Shown here: positions 8,856-17,687 of the stretch, one piece after another
Layout: every line of letters starts with the position of its first letter
How positions within the stretch are numbered: position 1 is the first letter of the stretch
Assembly (NCBI GenBank): GCA_964476705.1
Contig: CAYZBM010000006.1
Location: 1-47,596, forward strand
DNA from: CAYZBM01 sp964476705
Lineage (GTDB): Bacteria; Pseudomonadota; Alphaproteobacteria; Rickettsiales; UBA6187
Length of the DNA stretch: 47,596 nucleotides
Direction: 5' to 3'
Position numbers and translations under genes: made by a program
The notes under the pieces: model-generated
What the model was told of the DNA's origin: nothing
Databases searched by the model: none
Seen by the model: only the letters and a program-made list of their open reading frames with translations

Positions 8856-9416
8856 ATGTCACATTCATTAAAAAAAATCACAAAAACCACCCACAATATA
8901 GAGTTAGACCTCAAATACGCAACTAAGAATAACGTTACTGGCGATATAATCTATAAAAATGCTGAATGTTATCTACATGAGAAAGCACTAAAATCCTTAG
9001 AATTAGCTATAGAATTAGCTAGAAACTTGGGCTTAAGATTTAAGATATTTGATGCTTTTAGGCCAATAGAAGCCCAGTGGATCTTATGGAACCATATAAA
9101 AAACCCACATTATATTTCCCATCCTGAACAAGGATCCGTACCGCATTGCCGAGGAGTTGCTATTGATTTAACCTTAATTGATAATAATGATCAGGAACTA
9201 GATATGGGTACTGAATTTGATGATTTTAGCGACCAATCCCATCATGCAAATGTAAAAATAAGTAAGGATGCGCAGAAAAATCGGTTAATTTTACTAGGTA
9301 TAATGACTTTAGCTGGTTGGGATTTTTATAAAAATGAATGGTGGCATTATCAGCTATTTAATGCCAGAGACTATACTATAATTAGCGATAAGGAATCTAA
9401 TATTGGAATTATGTAG
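8856..9416 (+). CDS. ddpX: D-alanyl-D-alanine dipeptidase (VanX/DdpX type, M15D)
   Basis: A 186-residue zinc peptidase that splits free D-Ala-D-Ala. It matches the M15D family: DAFRPIEAQ near the centre, the zinc motif HCRGVAIDLT (H-x6-D) and the downstream catalytic EWWHYQLF. All three zinc ligands (H, D, H) and the catalytic Glu are present. No signal peptide is seen, so a cytosolic role in cell-wall dipeptide turnover is likely. Resistance to glycopeptides should not be inferred, since no VanA/VanH ligase cluster is here. It is divergent from tsaB. Confidence 0.9.
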   Translation: MSHSLKKITKTTHNIELDLKYATKNNVTGDIIYKNAECYLHEKALKSLELAIELARNLGLRFKIFDAFRPIEAQWILWNHIKNPHYISHPEQGSVPHCRGVAIDLTLIDNNDQELDMGTEFDDFSDQSHHANVKISKDAQKNRLILLGIMTLAGWDFYKNEWWHYQLFNARDYTIISDKESNIGIM

Positions 9417-9512
9417 TTCTTCGCTTAAGTTCTAATAAGAAGTAGGAAAAACTCATTTACCACAGTTATATTTTCTTATACAAAACTATACTTAAATAAA
9501 AGGATAAATAAT

Positions 9513-9541
9513 TTGTGAGTTAGATCTAGCTTTCTTATACT
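9513..9541 (+). promoter_or_regulatory. Predicted promoter of the type IV secretion operon
   Basis: TTGTGA (9513-9518), exactly 17 bases, then TATACT (9536-9541). It points at the first virB8 gene, whose GTG is about 75 bases beyond the expected transcription start. A minimal copy of repeat family 1 begins 8 bases downstream, so it would be the first thing transcribed. Confidence 0.55.
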
Positions 9542-9548
9542 CATAAAT

Positions 9549-9572
9549 TATAGTAGATTAATAGATACTATA
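9549..9572. repeat. Palindromic repeat family 1, minimal copy (ends only)
   Basis: TATAGTAGATTA is followed within a few bases by TAGATACTATA. These are the two terminal motifs of family 1 brought together with the whole centre missing. It may be a deletion derivative or a coincidental palindrome. It lies in the 5' leader of the secretion operon. Confidence 0.45.
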
Positions 9573-9622
9573 TAATATTATTAAAATATAATTTAACCTC
9601 AAATATTTATTATTTATTTCAA

Positions 9623-10324
9623 GTGCTCCATTTACTAAAAAAGCGCCAAGATCTTGAGCCTCACGATCTTGCAGGAAGTTTTGATAAAGATGCTGGTATA
9701 GTCGCCTGGCAAAGAAATGTTTTATTTTTTGTTATATTTGTAGCTCTAGTTACCTGCGTATTATGTACAATAAAATTATATAATTTAAGCACTGCCAGAA
9801 GTTTTAAGGCTTTTGTTATTCAAATAGATGAAAAAACTGGAATTACTAAAACCGTAACTCCGGTAAATAAAGAAAAATATGCTGAAAATTTAAAACTCCG
9901 CAATTTTTATCTAAATAACTACATCATAAATAGAGAGAGTTATAGCTACGAAACTTACATATATAATTACTATGTATATATAAAAACATTTTCTACAGAT
10001 AATGTTTTTTATAATTTTATAAGCTTCCTAAATGCAACTAAAGATCCAAAGAAAGCTCCTGGATACTTAGTTCGCATAGGGGCAAATGGAAATGTTGGAG
10101 CAAAATTAGACAAGATTAGCCAACTAGAACACAAAGAAAGTAATATTCCAGGAAAAGTTGTTCAGGTCTACTTTAAACAATTTATACAAGACTCATATTC
10201 AGATCCAAGATATTTTATAGCTACTATAGGATACGACTATAATAATACAACTAACGATCTAAATCCTTTAGGGTTTAGAGTTTTGTATTATGACTTAACT
10301 AGCGTATCTGGAAGTAATTTTTAG
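9623..10324 (+). CDS. virB8: Type IV secretion protein VirB8, first paralogue
   Basis: A 233-residue bitopic inner-membrane protein and core assembly factor of the P-type type IV secretion system. Residues 1-31 are cytoplasmic, one membrane helix covers about 32-52, and the rest is the periplasmic NTF2-like VirB8 domain, with the typical YETYIYNYYVYIKTFS segment and ending NPLGFRVLYYDL. GTG start at 9623, since no better ATG exists before the membrane helix. It is followed by a second virB8 at 10597. Rickettsiales systems are known for carrying two virB8 genes, one of them divergent. The intervening 272 bases hold a repeat rather than a gene. Confidence 0.9.
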   Translation: MLHLLKKRQDLEPHDLAGSFDKDAGIVAWQRNVLFFVIFVALVTCVLCTIKLYNLSTARSFKAFVIQIDEKTGITKTVTPVNKEKYAENLKLRNFYLNNYIINRESYSYETYIYNYYVYIKTFSTDNVFYNFISFLNATKDPKKAPGYLVRIGANGNVGAKLDKISQLEHKESNIPGKVVQVYFKQFIQDSYSDPRYFIATIGYDYNNTTNDLNPLGFRVLYYDLTSVSGSNF

Positions 10325-10420
10325 AGCAAATTATAGTAAAATATTATTTATCTTTGATATTATAAATATAATCAAATATAGTTACTCTCTAAGATTATAA
10401 TTTTTAGATTTAGGTATAGG

Positions 10421-10573
10421 TATAGTAGATTAAGAAATGATTGACTATAAAATACATATATAATCAATCTAGTATATCAGTGTTCTACTATCTATAATAC
10501 TAAATCCAAGAATAAATCTAAGGACATGTATCCTTTTAAAAAATATAATTATTTCAATTAATGAAATGCTATA
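10421..10573. repeat. Palindromic repeat family 1, copy B (between the virB8 genes)
   Basis: The first 80 or so bases align closely with 17664-17744 of copy C (TATAGTAGATTAAGAAA, then AAAATACATATATAAT and TCTATAAT). The last 25 bases resemble its right end, finishing TGCTATA instead of TACTATA. The central GGATCC hairpin has decayed. It fills most of the gap between the two virB8 genes. Confidence 0.75.
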
Positions 10574-10596
10574 ATTAAAAAACTTAAAATATAAAA

Positions 10597-11316
10597 ATGC
10601 CAGAGAAATTAAATAAACTGCTCGAATCTATAAAAGAAAAAGCTCTTAGAAAAGGTGCTAAATTTTCGTCTACGGGTTGGTATTCAGATCGTTACCAATT
10701 AGTAACCGTGCAAAGGAATACCGCTTTAGTATTAACTTTTTCTTCTATAGTAATAATATTATTAACAATTTTTGCGATTATAACCATATCTACTAGTAAA
10801 TCTATCGAACCATTTGTTATTGAAGTTGAAGATAAATCTGGAGTTGTAAATGTTATAAGACCTTTTGTTTATAACGAACTAACTGCTAACGAAGCCTTGC
10901 GTAAATATTTTCTTTTAAAATATATCAATGCCAGGGAAACTTATAATTATAATGATTTTAGATATAATTACTTCACTGTAGTTAGAGCTTTATCTAACGA
11001 ACAGACTTATACAAATTTTAGGATATTTACTAATTCTAGTAGTAATGATAATCCTATAAGTTTTGGTGCTGAGGGTAAGGTTACCATAACCATAAGAAGT
11101 GTTACACATCTTACAGCTCCACCTGGAACTGGTTATCTTGCTCAAGTAATTTTTGTTAAAGAAACTACTTCAAAATCAAAAAATACGGTAGAAAATAAAG
11201 TCGCCCTTATTTCTTATGATTATTATGATAAAAAAATGAATGACGATGAAAGAATGATAAATCCACTTGGATTTCAAATTACCGCCTATAAATTAGACAA
11301 TTATACTTTAAATTAA
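10597..11316 (+). CDS. virB8: Type IV secretion protein VirB8, second paralogue
   Basis: A 239-residue VirB8 with a longer basic cytoplasmic N-terminus (residues 1-41), a membrane helix at about 42-64 and a periplasmic VirB8 domain containing ARETYNYNDFRYNYFTV and the closing NPLGFQITAYKL. It differs substantially from the first copy, so the duplication is old. ATG start at 10597. virB9 begins 24 bases after its stop, and the remaining genes follow in tight order, so it heads the compact part of the operon. VirB8 bridges inner-membrane parts to VirB9/VirB10. Confidence 0.93.
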   Translation: MPEKLNKLLESIKEKALRKGAKFSSTGWYSDRYQLVTVQRNTALVLTFSSIVIILLTIFAIITISTSKSIEPFVIEVEDKSGVVNVIRPFVYNELTANEALRKYFLLKYINARETYNYNDFRYNYFTVVRALSNEQTYTNFRIFTNSSSNDNPISFGAEGKVTITIRSVTHLTAPPGTGYLAQVIFVKETTSKSKNTVENKVALISYDYYDKKMNDDERMINPLGFQITAYKLDNYTLN

Positions 11317-11339
11317 CAAATAATATTAGGTTTATTCCT

Positions 11340-12167
11340 ATGTACTCTTTCTATTTAATAAAAAAAGTGATTAATTCGCTAATAAATATTTTAGTTTTTT
11401 TAAGCTTAGTAACCTTTACTAATCTGGCCTACTGTAGCGTACCAGTCACCACTGACAGTAGAATAAAAACTTTTATTTATAATGAAAATGATGTTTTTCA
11501 TATTTCAGTTCATTATGGCTACATGACCAGCATAGAATTTGCTAAAAATGAAGATATCGATACTATAGCACCAGGGAATGGTTATTCTTGGAAATTTATT
11601 AAAGATGGTAGAAGATTATTTATAAAATCTCTTGAGGGAGCCGCAAAAACTAATCTAACTATAATTACCAGCAAAAGAACTTATCAATTTGAACTAGAAT
11701 CTAAAGATGCCAGTGAAGAAATGGATGAAGATTTAGTTTATGTGGTAAGATTTTTCTATCCTGATGAGCTAATAGGACAAGCTTCACCCAAAATAGCCTC
11801 CACCATGAATGCAAATAATTTTGCACCACAACCTATGCAGGACATTCAACCAACTCAAGCAAGTGCCGCTGTGCCGCAGTTATCACCAACTTTAGCTAGT
11901 AGAGATTATAATTTTAATTATTCACTAACTGGACCTGATAACATAGCACCTTTAAAAGCTTTTGATGATGGGACTTCAACTTTTTTTCAGTTTCCTAACA
12001 ATAATGCTCTTATTCCCCATATATTTATTATCTCAGAAACTAACAAAGAAACTAGAGCCGCTTATTCACGTAAGGGAGAATATATAGTTGTTGACGGAGT
12101 TTATAAAGAAATAAACTTAAGATTAGATAACAATTTAGTAAAAGTTTTTAACGAACAAAAAAAATAA
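11340..12167 (+). CDS. virB9: Type IV secretion outer-membrane-complex protein VirB9
   Basis: A 275-residue exported protein. An N-terminal signal peptide (hydrophobic residues about 14-30, probable cleavage after the A-Y-C-S region) precedes the VirB9 N-terminal domain (TDSRIKTFIYNENDVFHI, then SWKFIKDGRRLFIKS). A linker of about 40 residues, rich in Pro/Gln, leads to a C-terminal domain with RDYNFNYSLTGPDNIAPLKAF. Together with VirB7 and VirB10 it forms the outer-membrane core ring. No cysteine-bearing VirB7 lipoprotein is seen nearby. Operon position between virB8 and virB10 is canonical. Confidence 0.95.
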   Translation: MYSFYLIKKVINSLINILVFLSLVTFTNLAYCSVPVTTDSRIKTFIYNENDVFHISVHYGYMTSIEFAKNEDIDTIAPGNGYSWKFIKDGRRLFIKSLEGAAKTNLTIITSKRTYQFELESKDASEEMDEDLVYVVRFFYPDELIGQASPKIASTMNANNFAPQPMQDIQPTQASAAVPQLSPTLASRDYNFNYSLTGPDNIAPLKAFDDGTSTFFQFPNNNALIPHIFIISETNKETRAAYSRKGEYIVVDGVYKEINLRLDNNLVKVFNEQKK

Positions 12168-12200
12168 ATTTATAACTATTTATTATAAGAGCTCCTTATT

Positions 12201-13754
12201 ATGGCCAATAGAGACGACTTAAACGAAGATATAGCAGCAGGTATAGCTGCTCCTCATGATAGTGAAGAATTCCATGAGGATTATATGTCAGAAAGTGAAG
12301 CTGCCATACCTGAACCATCTCATCAGGAACGTAGTGAAGAAGAAGAAGAATATAATGATGGTTATGGAAGAGAGTTTGACGAAGGCAATGAAGAGCTTAA
12401 AGCGACAGAAAAGGATGGTGAATCCACAATTGCTAATATTGGCTCACAATTATCTTCTACTCCCGCCCGTAACATGCTGTTTATTATAATATTAGTAATA
12501 GCCTCAAGCTATATGATTTATACTTTTATTATAAAATCTGAAATTGAAAAAAGAAATGCTAATAAAGATAAAGAAATATCTAGAAATCAACCTCTTACTC
12601 AAGCAACTGAATTACCAAAAGATACTAGTAAAACTGATACTGATTTTAGGCAGATAGATGAACCTGAACAACCAAATGTCGGTAATGTTAATGCCAAAGA
12701 TAACAATACTATTAATGTTTCAGGACTTGATGTCCCAGAGCCTTTCCTTGACCAAAATACTAGCAATTTAACTCCACCGGTATTACCGCAACAACCAACT
12801 CAGGCTCCTACTAATCCTAATGCTGTTGAAACTCCGCAATTAACTACACCTCCTAATTTTCAAGCACCACAAAATCCACAACTTGCTCCGCCTCCTGTAA
12901 ATAACGCTCCAGGAATAGTAGCCCAGCCAGTAGGACCTATCGGGCCTAGTCAAGAACAATTAGCTGCAGAACTACAAGCAAAACGAAATTCTTCAATGCT
13001 CGTGAAAAATGGTGGTGGCGAACCTGGAGGTAAACAAAATGAAGTTGGCAAAGACGGTACAGTAACAATGAAAGATGTTACTCAAACCTCAGCTGAAAAA
13101 GCGATAGTTGGAAAATTAAATAATACTGATTATCTAATCGCTCAAGGTAAAATTATTAATGCGGTTTTAGAAACTGCAATTAATACTGATCTACCTGGAA
13201 CTTTAAGAGCTATAATTAGTCGTGATATATATAGCGAATCAAATAGAAATATACTTATACCTAAAGGCTCACGGTTAATTGGAACTTATCAAAATAATGT
13301 TTCTAAAGGACAAAAAAGGGTTTTAATTACCTGGGATAGAATTATCCTAACTAATGGTCTTGATATTATGGTTAAATCACCGGGAGTAGATGCTCTTGGT
13401 CGTGCTGGTGTTAGAGGGCTAGTTGACAATAAATATTATGAAATATTTAAAAATTCTTTCTTATTAAGTGCGCTTTCTATAGGGGCCGCCGCAGTATCAG
13501 GAGGTAGCATTTCTAATAACTCAACTACTGGCAATGGTCAAACAAGTAACACGCAAACTGGCACAGCTACCGATCTTGCTGTATTAAATGCCGGTAGTGA
13601 CTTAAGCGGTATTGCGAAAGAATTAACTAAAGGACAATTAACTGCCCAGCCAACAATTATAGTTGATCAAGGAACTTTAATTAATGTGTTTGTAAATAGA
13701 GATTTAGTTTTCCCTGCTGACAAAATTAGTGGCGGAACCAAAGTAATAGAATAA
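12201..13754 (+). CDS. virB10: Type IV secretion channel protein VirB10
   Basis: A 517-residue protein that spans the envelope and senses energy from the ATPases. It has an acidic cytoplasmic head (residues 1-90), one inner-membrane helix at about 91-111, a long Pro/Gln/Asn-rich periplasmic linker (about 175-250), and a C-terminal TrbI-like beta-barrel domain with YLIAQGKIINAVLETAINTD, NILIPKGSRLIGTYQ and the antenna region LLSALSIGAAAVSGG. ATG at 12201, 33 bases after virB9. Length is typical for the longer Rickettsiales form. Confidence 0.96.
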   Translation: MANRDDLNEDIAAGIAAPHDSEEFHEDYMSESEAAIPEPSHQERSEEEEEYNDGYGREFDEGNEELKATEKDGESTIANIGSQLSSTPARNMLFIIILVIASSYMIYTFIIKSEIEKRNANKDKEISRNQPLTQATELPKDTSKTDTDFRQIDEPEQPNVGNVNAKDNNTINVSGLDVPEPFLDQNTSNLTPPVLPQQPTQAPTNPNAVETPQLTTPPNFQAPQNPQLAPPPVNNAPGIVAQPVGPIGPSQEQLAAELQAKRNSSMLVKNGGGEPGGKQNEVGKDGTVTMKDVTQTSAEKAIVGKLNNTDYLIAQGKIINAVLETAINTDLPGTLRAIISRDIYSESNRNILIPKGSRLIGTYQNNVSKGQKRVLITWDRIILTNGLDIMVKSPGVDALGRAGVRGLVDNKYYEIFKNSFLLSALSIGAAAVSGGSISNNSTTGNGQTSNTQTGTATDLAVLNAGSDLSGIAKELTKGQLTAQPTIIVDQGTLINVFVNRDLVFPADKISGGTKVIE

Positions 13755-13780
13755 GAATAATTGCAAGAGAAATAAAAAAT

Positions 13781-14770
13781 ATGGAAGCACAACAACATAC
13801 CGCACTAGAAACTTATTTATCACCGCTTAAGCCAGTTTTTGAAGAAGAAGGCGTAAGCGAGATATCTATTAATCGCCCTAAAGAAATTTGGGTTGAGAAA
13901 TTTGGTGCTATGTATAAAGTAGATATGCCGGAGCTTGATTTTGAACATTTAAGAGGATTAGGCAGATTAATTGCTCAATCAACCGAACAATTTATTAGTG
14001 AAGAACATCCCCTACTATCTGCAACCTTACCTAATGGTTATCGGGTGCAAGTAGTATTCCCACCAGTATGTGGCGCTAATAATGTAGTAATGTCAATTCG
14101 TAAAGGTTCGGTCCTAAAATGGGACTTAGAAGATTATGATAAAATGGGTGCATTTCAGTCTGCAGCAATAAGAGAAGAAGAAGATCCTTACGATCAAGAA
14201 TTAAAGCAACTACTAGATGCCAATCAGTTAAAACAATTTTTATATAAAGCTATAATTTATAAAAAAAATATTATAATAAGCGGAGGTACATCAACAGGTA
14301 AAACAACTTTCACCAATGCTTGTATTCGGGCGATACCACCAGAAGAAAGATTAATAACCGCAGAGGATGCCAGAGAGATTCTTTTAGATCATCATCCTAA
14401 CCACGTTAATCTATTGGCCTCAAAGGGCGATCAAGGAAGAGCAAAAATTAGTACTCAAAACTTAATTGAAGCTTGTTTACGCTTAAGACCAGATCGAATT
14501 ATAGTTGGAGAATTAAGAGGAGCTGAAGCATTTAGTTTTTTAAGAGCCATAAATACTGGTCACCCAGGTTCCATCTCAACACTACACGCCGATACCCCAA
14601 CAATGGCTATTGAACAATTAAAACTAATGGTAATGCAAGCTGGCCTTGGAATGCCTCCATCAGAAATCAAAGAATATATTAAAGCGGTAGTTGATATTGT
14701 TATTCAATTAAAAAGAGGCGAAAAAGGTAGACGTTTTATTTCAGAGGTTTATTTTAATAAAGTTAGGTAA
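13781..14770 (+). CDS. virB11: Type IV secretion ATPase VirB11
   Basis: A 329-residue hexameric cytoplasmic ATPase that powers assembly and substrate transfer. The N-terminal domain (about 1-150) precedes Walker A GGTSTGKT (about 168-175), the Asp/Glu-box region ITAEDARE, Walker B-like RIIVGELRGAEAF and the His box GHPGSISTLHAD. All catalytic elements are intact and the length matches the family. It begins 27 bases after virB10. Confidence 0.96.
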   Translation: MEAQQHTALETYLSPLKPVFEEEGVSEISINRPKEIWVEKFGAMYKVDMPELDFEHLRGLGRLIAQSTEQFISEEHPLLSATLPNGYRVQVVFPPVCGANNVVMSIRKGSVLKWDLEDYDKMGAFQSAAIREEEDPYDQELKQLLDANQLKQFLYKAIIYKKNIIISGGTSTGKTTFTNACIRAIPPEERLITAEDAREILLDHHPNHVNLLASKGDQGRAKISTQNLIEACLRLRPDRIIVGELRGAEAFSFLRAINTGHPGSISTLHADTPTMAIEQLKLMVMQAGLGMPPSEIKEYIKAVVDIVIQLKRGEKGRRFISEVYFNKVR

Positions 14771-14855
14771 TTAATTGTAAGGTTTTATGTAGTTATTATT
14801 AAAAATCTTGCAATTATTTTTTAAATTAATAAACAAAAAATAATAATATAAATAT

Positions 14856-16664
14856 ATGAATGATTTAGTAAGATTTGTAAGAAATTTTGTAATTATCTCC
14901 TTATTGATAATTCTAGCAGTTTTAATTTGCGTCCTACTATCGGCCGTCCTTGTAACTATAGCTATAGATGGCAGTAATGCGGCTATGTTATCTGGAGATA
15001 TTTTAAATGATCTATATTTCTTCTTACATAGTTTTGTATTAAAATGGCGCTATTGGTGGATTAATAAATACGCTCTTGATTTAATGAGCTATAGTTTTTT
15101 TGTCCCTAAACTTTTTGTCTGCTCTATAGGACCTACCCTATCCATAGGAATGCTAGCTTTTATATTCCGTGCACCATTAATGGATTGGCGGCCCTTTAAG
15201 AAAAAAGAATCAATTCACGGGGATGCGCGCTGGGCCAGTGAAAAAGATATAGTGAAAGCAGGATTACGCTCAAAAAAAGGAATGCTACTAGGTCGCGATA
15301 CCAAAGGTAGTTTACTTATCGCAGATGGCTTTCAACATAGTTTATTATTTGCTCCAACCGGTTCTGGTAAAGGGGTAGGATTTGTTATTCCCAATTTATT
15401 ATATTGGGCAGATTCAGTGGTAGTACATGATATCAAATTAGAAAATTTTGATCTAACTAGTGGTTTTAGGGCAAAAGAATTAAAGCAAAAAACTTATGTT
15501 TGGAATCCCGCAGACCCTGATGGTAAAAGCCATTGTTATAATCCAATTGACTGGGTTAGTAAAAAACCCGGACAAATGGTCGATGACGTACAAAAAATTG
15601 CAAACTTAATTTTACCAGAACAAGAATTCTGGGAAAATGAGGCTAGAAGCTTATTTGTAGGAGTCGTACTTTATCTAATTGCAGCGCCAGATAAACCAAA
15701 ATCTTTTGGTGAAGTTGTACGAACCATGCGTAGTGACGATGTGGCATATAATCTAGCCGTAGTATTAGATACAATTGGCAAACAAATTCATCCTGTATCT
15801 TACATGAATATCGGTTCATTTTTGCAAAAAGCCGATAAAGAACGTTCTGGTGTATCCTCAACCTTAAACTCTAAACTCGAGCTCTGGGCCAACCCACTTA
15901 TTGATACGGCAACTGCCAGTAGTGACTTTAATATTATGACCTTTAAAGAAGTAGCAACTACTGTATATGTGGGCGTAACACCAGACAACTTAAAACGTTT
16001 ACAGCCTTTACTTCAGGTATTTTATCAACAGGCCACTGAGTTTTTAAGCCGAAGATTACCCGGCGAAAAAGACAAGTTCGGCGTCTTATTTATGATGGAT
16101 GAGTTTCCAACCTTAGGTAAAATGGAACAATTTATAACCGGTATTGCCTATTTTCGGGGATATAGAGTTAGGTTATTTTTGATTATTCAAGATACCGAAC
16201 AGCTTAAAGGTATTTATGAAGAACATGGTATGAACTCATTTTTATCGAACTCCACTTACCGTATAACTTTTGCGGCCAACAACTATGAAACAGCAGAATT
16301 AATTTCTAAATTAGTTGGTAATAAAACTGTAGATCAAGTATCGGCCAACAGACCTAAATTCTTTGACTTAAATCCAGCATCCAGGTCATTACACGTATCT
16401 GAAACCCAAAGAGCTTTATTATTACCGCAAGAAGTAATTGGTCTAAACCGTGATGAACAAATATTATTAATTGAGTCAAGCCCACCAATTAAATCACGGA
16501 AAATTAAATATTATGAAGACCGTTTTTTTATGAAACGTTTATTACCACCAACTGAAGTGCCAATCCAAGAACCTTATGATCCACGAAAAGCCTTTGAAGA
16601 TCGTGAAGCTGCAGCCAAAGCTAAGGAAGCTCGCGGCCAAATAGAGAAGAAAGAAACGGCGTAA
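14856..16664 (+). CDS. virD4: Type IV coupling protein VirD4
   Basis: A 602-residue TraG/VirD4 ATPase that recruits substrates to the channel. Two N-terminal membrane segments (about 13-38 and 80-105) are followed by HGDARWAS, Walker A PTGSGKG (about 167-173) and Walker B LFMMDEFPTLG. The FLIIQDTEQLKGIYEEHG and FLSNSTYRITFAANN motifs are characteristic. A charged C-terminal tail ends in a coiled-coil-like EDREAAAKAKEARGQIEKK stretch. It lies 85 bases after virB11 and ends the cluster. Its presence means the system is meant for exported substrates and is not only a scaffold. Confidence 0.96.
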   Translation: MNDLVRFVRNFVIISLLIILAVLICVLLSAVLVTIAIDGSNAAMLSGDILNDLYFFLHSFVLKWRYWWINKYALDLMSYSFFVPKLFVCSIGPTLSIGMLAFIFRAPLMDWRPFKKKESIHGDARWASEKDIVKAGLRSKKGMLLGRDTKGSLLIADGFQHSLLFAPTGSGKGVGFVIPNLLYWADSVVVHDIKLENFDLTSGFRAKELKQKTYVWNPADPDGKSHCYNPIDWVSKKPGQMVDDVQKIANLILPEQEFWENEARSLFVGVVLYLIAAPDKPKSFGEVVRTMRSDDVAYNLAVVLDTIGKQIHPVSYMNIGSFLQKADKERSGVSSTLNSKLELWANPLIDTATASSDFNIMTFKEVATTVYVGVTPDNLKRLQPLLQVFYQQATEFLSRRLPGEKDKFGVLFMMDEFPTLGKMEQFITGIAYFRGYRVRLFLIIQDTEQLKGIYEEHGMNSFLSNSTYRITFAANNYETAELISKLVGNKTVDQVSANRPKFFDLNPASRSLHVSETQRALLLPQEVIGLNRDEQILLIESSPPIKSRKIKYYEDRFFMKRLLPPTEVPIQEPYDPRKAFEDREAAAKAKEARGQIEKKETA

Positions 16665-16679
16665 TATAAGCAAAAATCT

Positions 16680-16728
16680 TGCATTATAAGTTTTGTTAAT
16701 TATTACTATTAATAAAACTTATAATGCA
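16680..16728. promoter_or_regulatory. 15-bp perfect inverted repeat in front of the LysR gene
   Basis: TGCATTATAAGTTTT (16680-16694) and its exact complement AAAACTTATAATGCA (16714-16728) flank a 19-base loop. It sits in the 72-base gap between virD4 and the LysR-type gene. It could form an mRNA hairpin at the end of the secretion operon, though no T-run follows on the + strand. It could also be the operator of the regulator. Twenty-one of 25 bases of its right half recur at 18917-18941. Confidence 0.6.
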
Positions 16729-16736
16729 CGCTGCTT

Positions 16737-17687
16737 ATGGATGAAAAGAACTATAATTTCTATTACAAAAATAACCGTTTTCAACAATTACGGGGCTTTT
16801 ATTATACGGCCAAACTGGGTAATTTATCCAAAGCTGCAGAAGCACTTAATCTTACACAACCGGCTATTTCTTTACAAATTAAATCATTAGAGCGCGATTT
16901 AGAAATTATTTTACTTAAACGTAATGGGCCTAATTTTTCCTTAACTAAAGAGGGGAATATTTTATTAGCCATGATTATACCGATCATAGAAGGAATAAAT
17001 AATTTAAAAACCAATTTTAATACTTTAATTGCTAGTAATGATGATACCAGCCTTACCATAGCCTCAAATCAAGCTAGCATACTTTATTTGCTACCAAAAT
17101 TTGTTAGTAAATACTTATCCACATATCCCGAAAGAAAATTAAATTTACATGCGGCAATTGCACTAGATGGAATAGAAAAATTACGTACAGGCGAAGTAGA
17201 TATTATTGTAGGTCCGCCGAGTTTTGAAATTCCTAACGATTGTATTTATTATCCTATATTTTATTATGATCCAGTACTTATCACCGGTCCTAATCACCCT
17301 TTAGCTGGTAAAGAAAATTTGAGCATAGCTGAAATTAGCAAGTATGATCTTATCTTGCCTCCAGCTCATTTAAGAACAATTAAAACTATCGATGAAGTAT
17401 TTGCCCAACATAATTATATACCTTCAGATACCAGATTAAAATTTAAAGATTGGGAAATTATTAAAAAATATGTCGAATTAGGCATGGTAATTACCATAGC
17501 CTTAAGCATTGCCATTCAAGATGATCCCGTATTAGTTGGAACAAAATTAAACCATTATTTCCCGCGGTCTAGTTATGGGATAATTTTAAAAAGAGGCCAA
17601 ATAATTCCTAAAAAAGTTCAAGACTTAATAGAGTTAATGGCCCCAGATTTTAAAAATTTAAATTATAGTAGATTAAGAAAGAATTGA
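16737..17687 (+). CDS. LysR-family transcriptional regulator
   Basis: A 316-residue LysR-type regulator. The N-terminal winged helix-turn-helix (about residues 15-75) reads FYYTAKLGNLSKAAEALNLT, then QPAISLQIKSLE. It is followed by the helical linker and a periplasmic-binding-protein-like effector domain (about 95-305, with VDIIVGPPSFEIP). Resemblance to CysB/Cbl-type members is suggested by the QLRGFYYTAKLGNLSKAAE opening, but the ligand is unknown. The last residues, YSRLRKN and the stop, are encoded by the left end of repeat copy C, so the original 3' end was replaced or extended. The gene is flanked by the type IV cluster and an ankyrin gene, and may govern either. Confidence 0.88.
   Translation: MDEKNYNFYYKNNRFQQLRGFYYTAKLGNLSKAAEALNLTQPAISLQIKSLERDLEIILLKRNGPNFSLTKEGNILLAMIIPIIEGINNLKTNFNTLIASNDDTSLTIASNQASILYLLPKFVSKYLSTYPERKLNLHAAIALDGIEKLRTGEVDIIVGPPSFEIPNDCIYYPIFYYDPVLITGPNHPLAGKENLSIAEISKYDLILPPAHLRTIKTIDEVFAQHNYIPSDTRLKFKDWEIIKKYVELGMVITIALSIAIQDDPVLVGTKLNHYFPRSSYGIILKRGQIIPKKVQDLIELMAPDFKNLNYSRLRKN

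Noticed and set aside
8856..9416. Vancomycin-resistance gene vanX
   Set aside because: There is no vanH or vanA-type ligase nearby. Standalone M15D dipeptidases are common in peptide and cell-wall turnover.
16693..16890. Alternative 65-codon frame overlapping the start of the LysR gene
   Set aside because: It begins inside the palindrome, has no family resemblance, and is out of frame with the clear helix-turn-helix protein.
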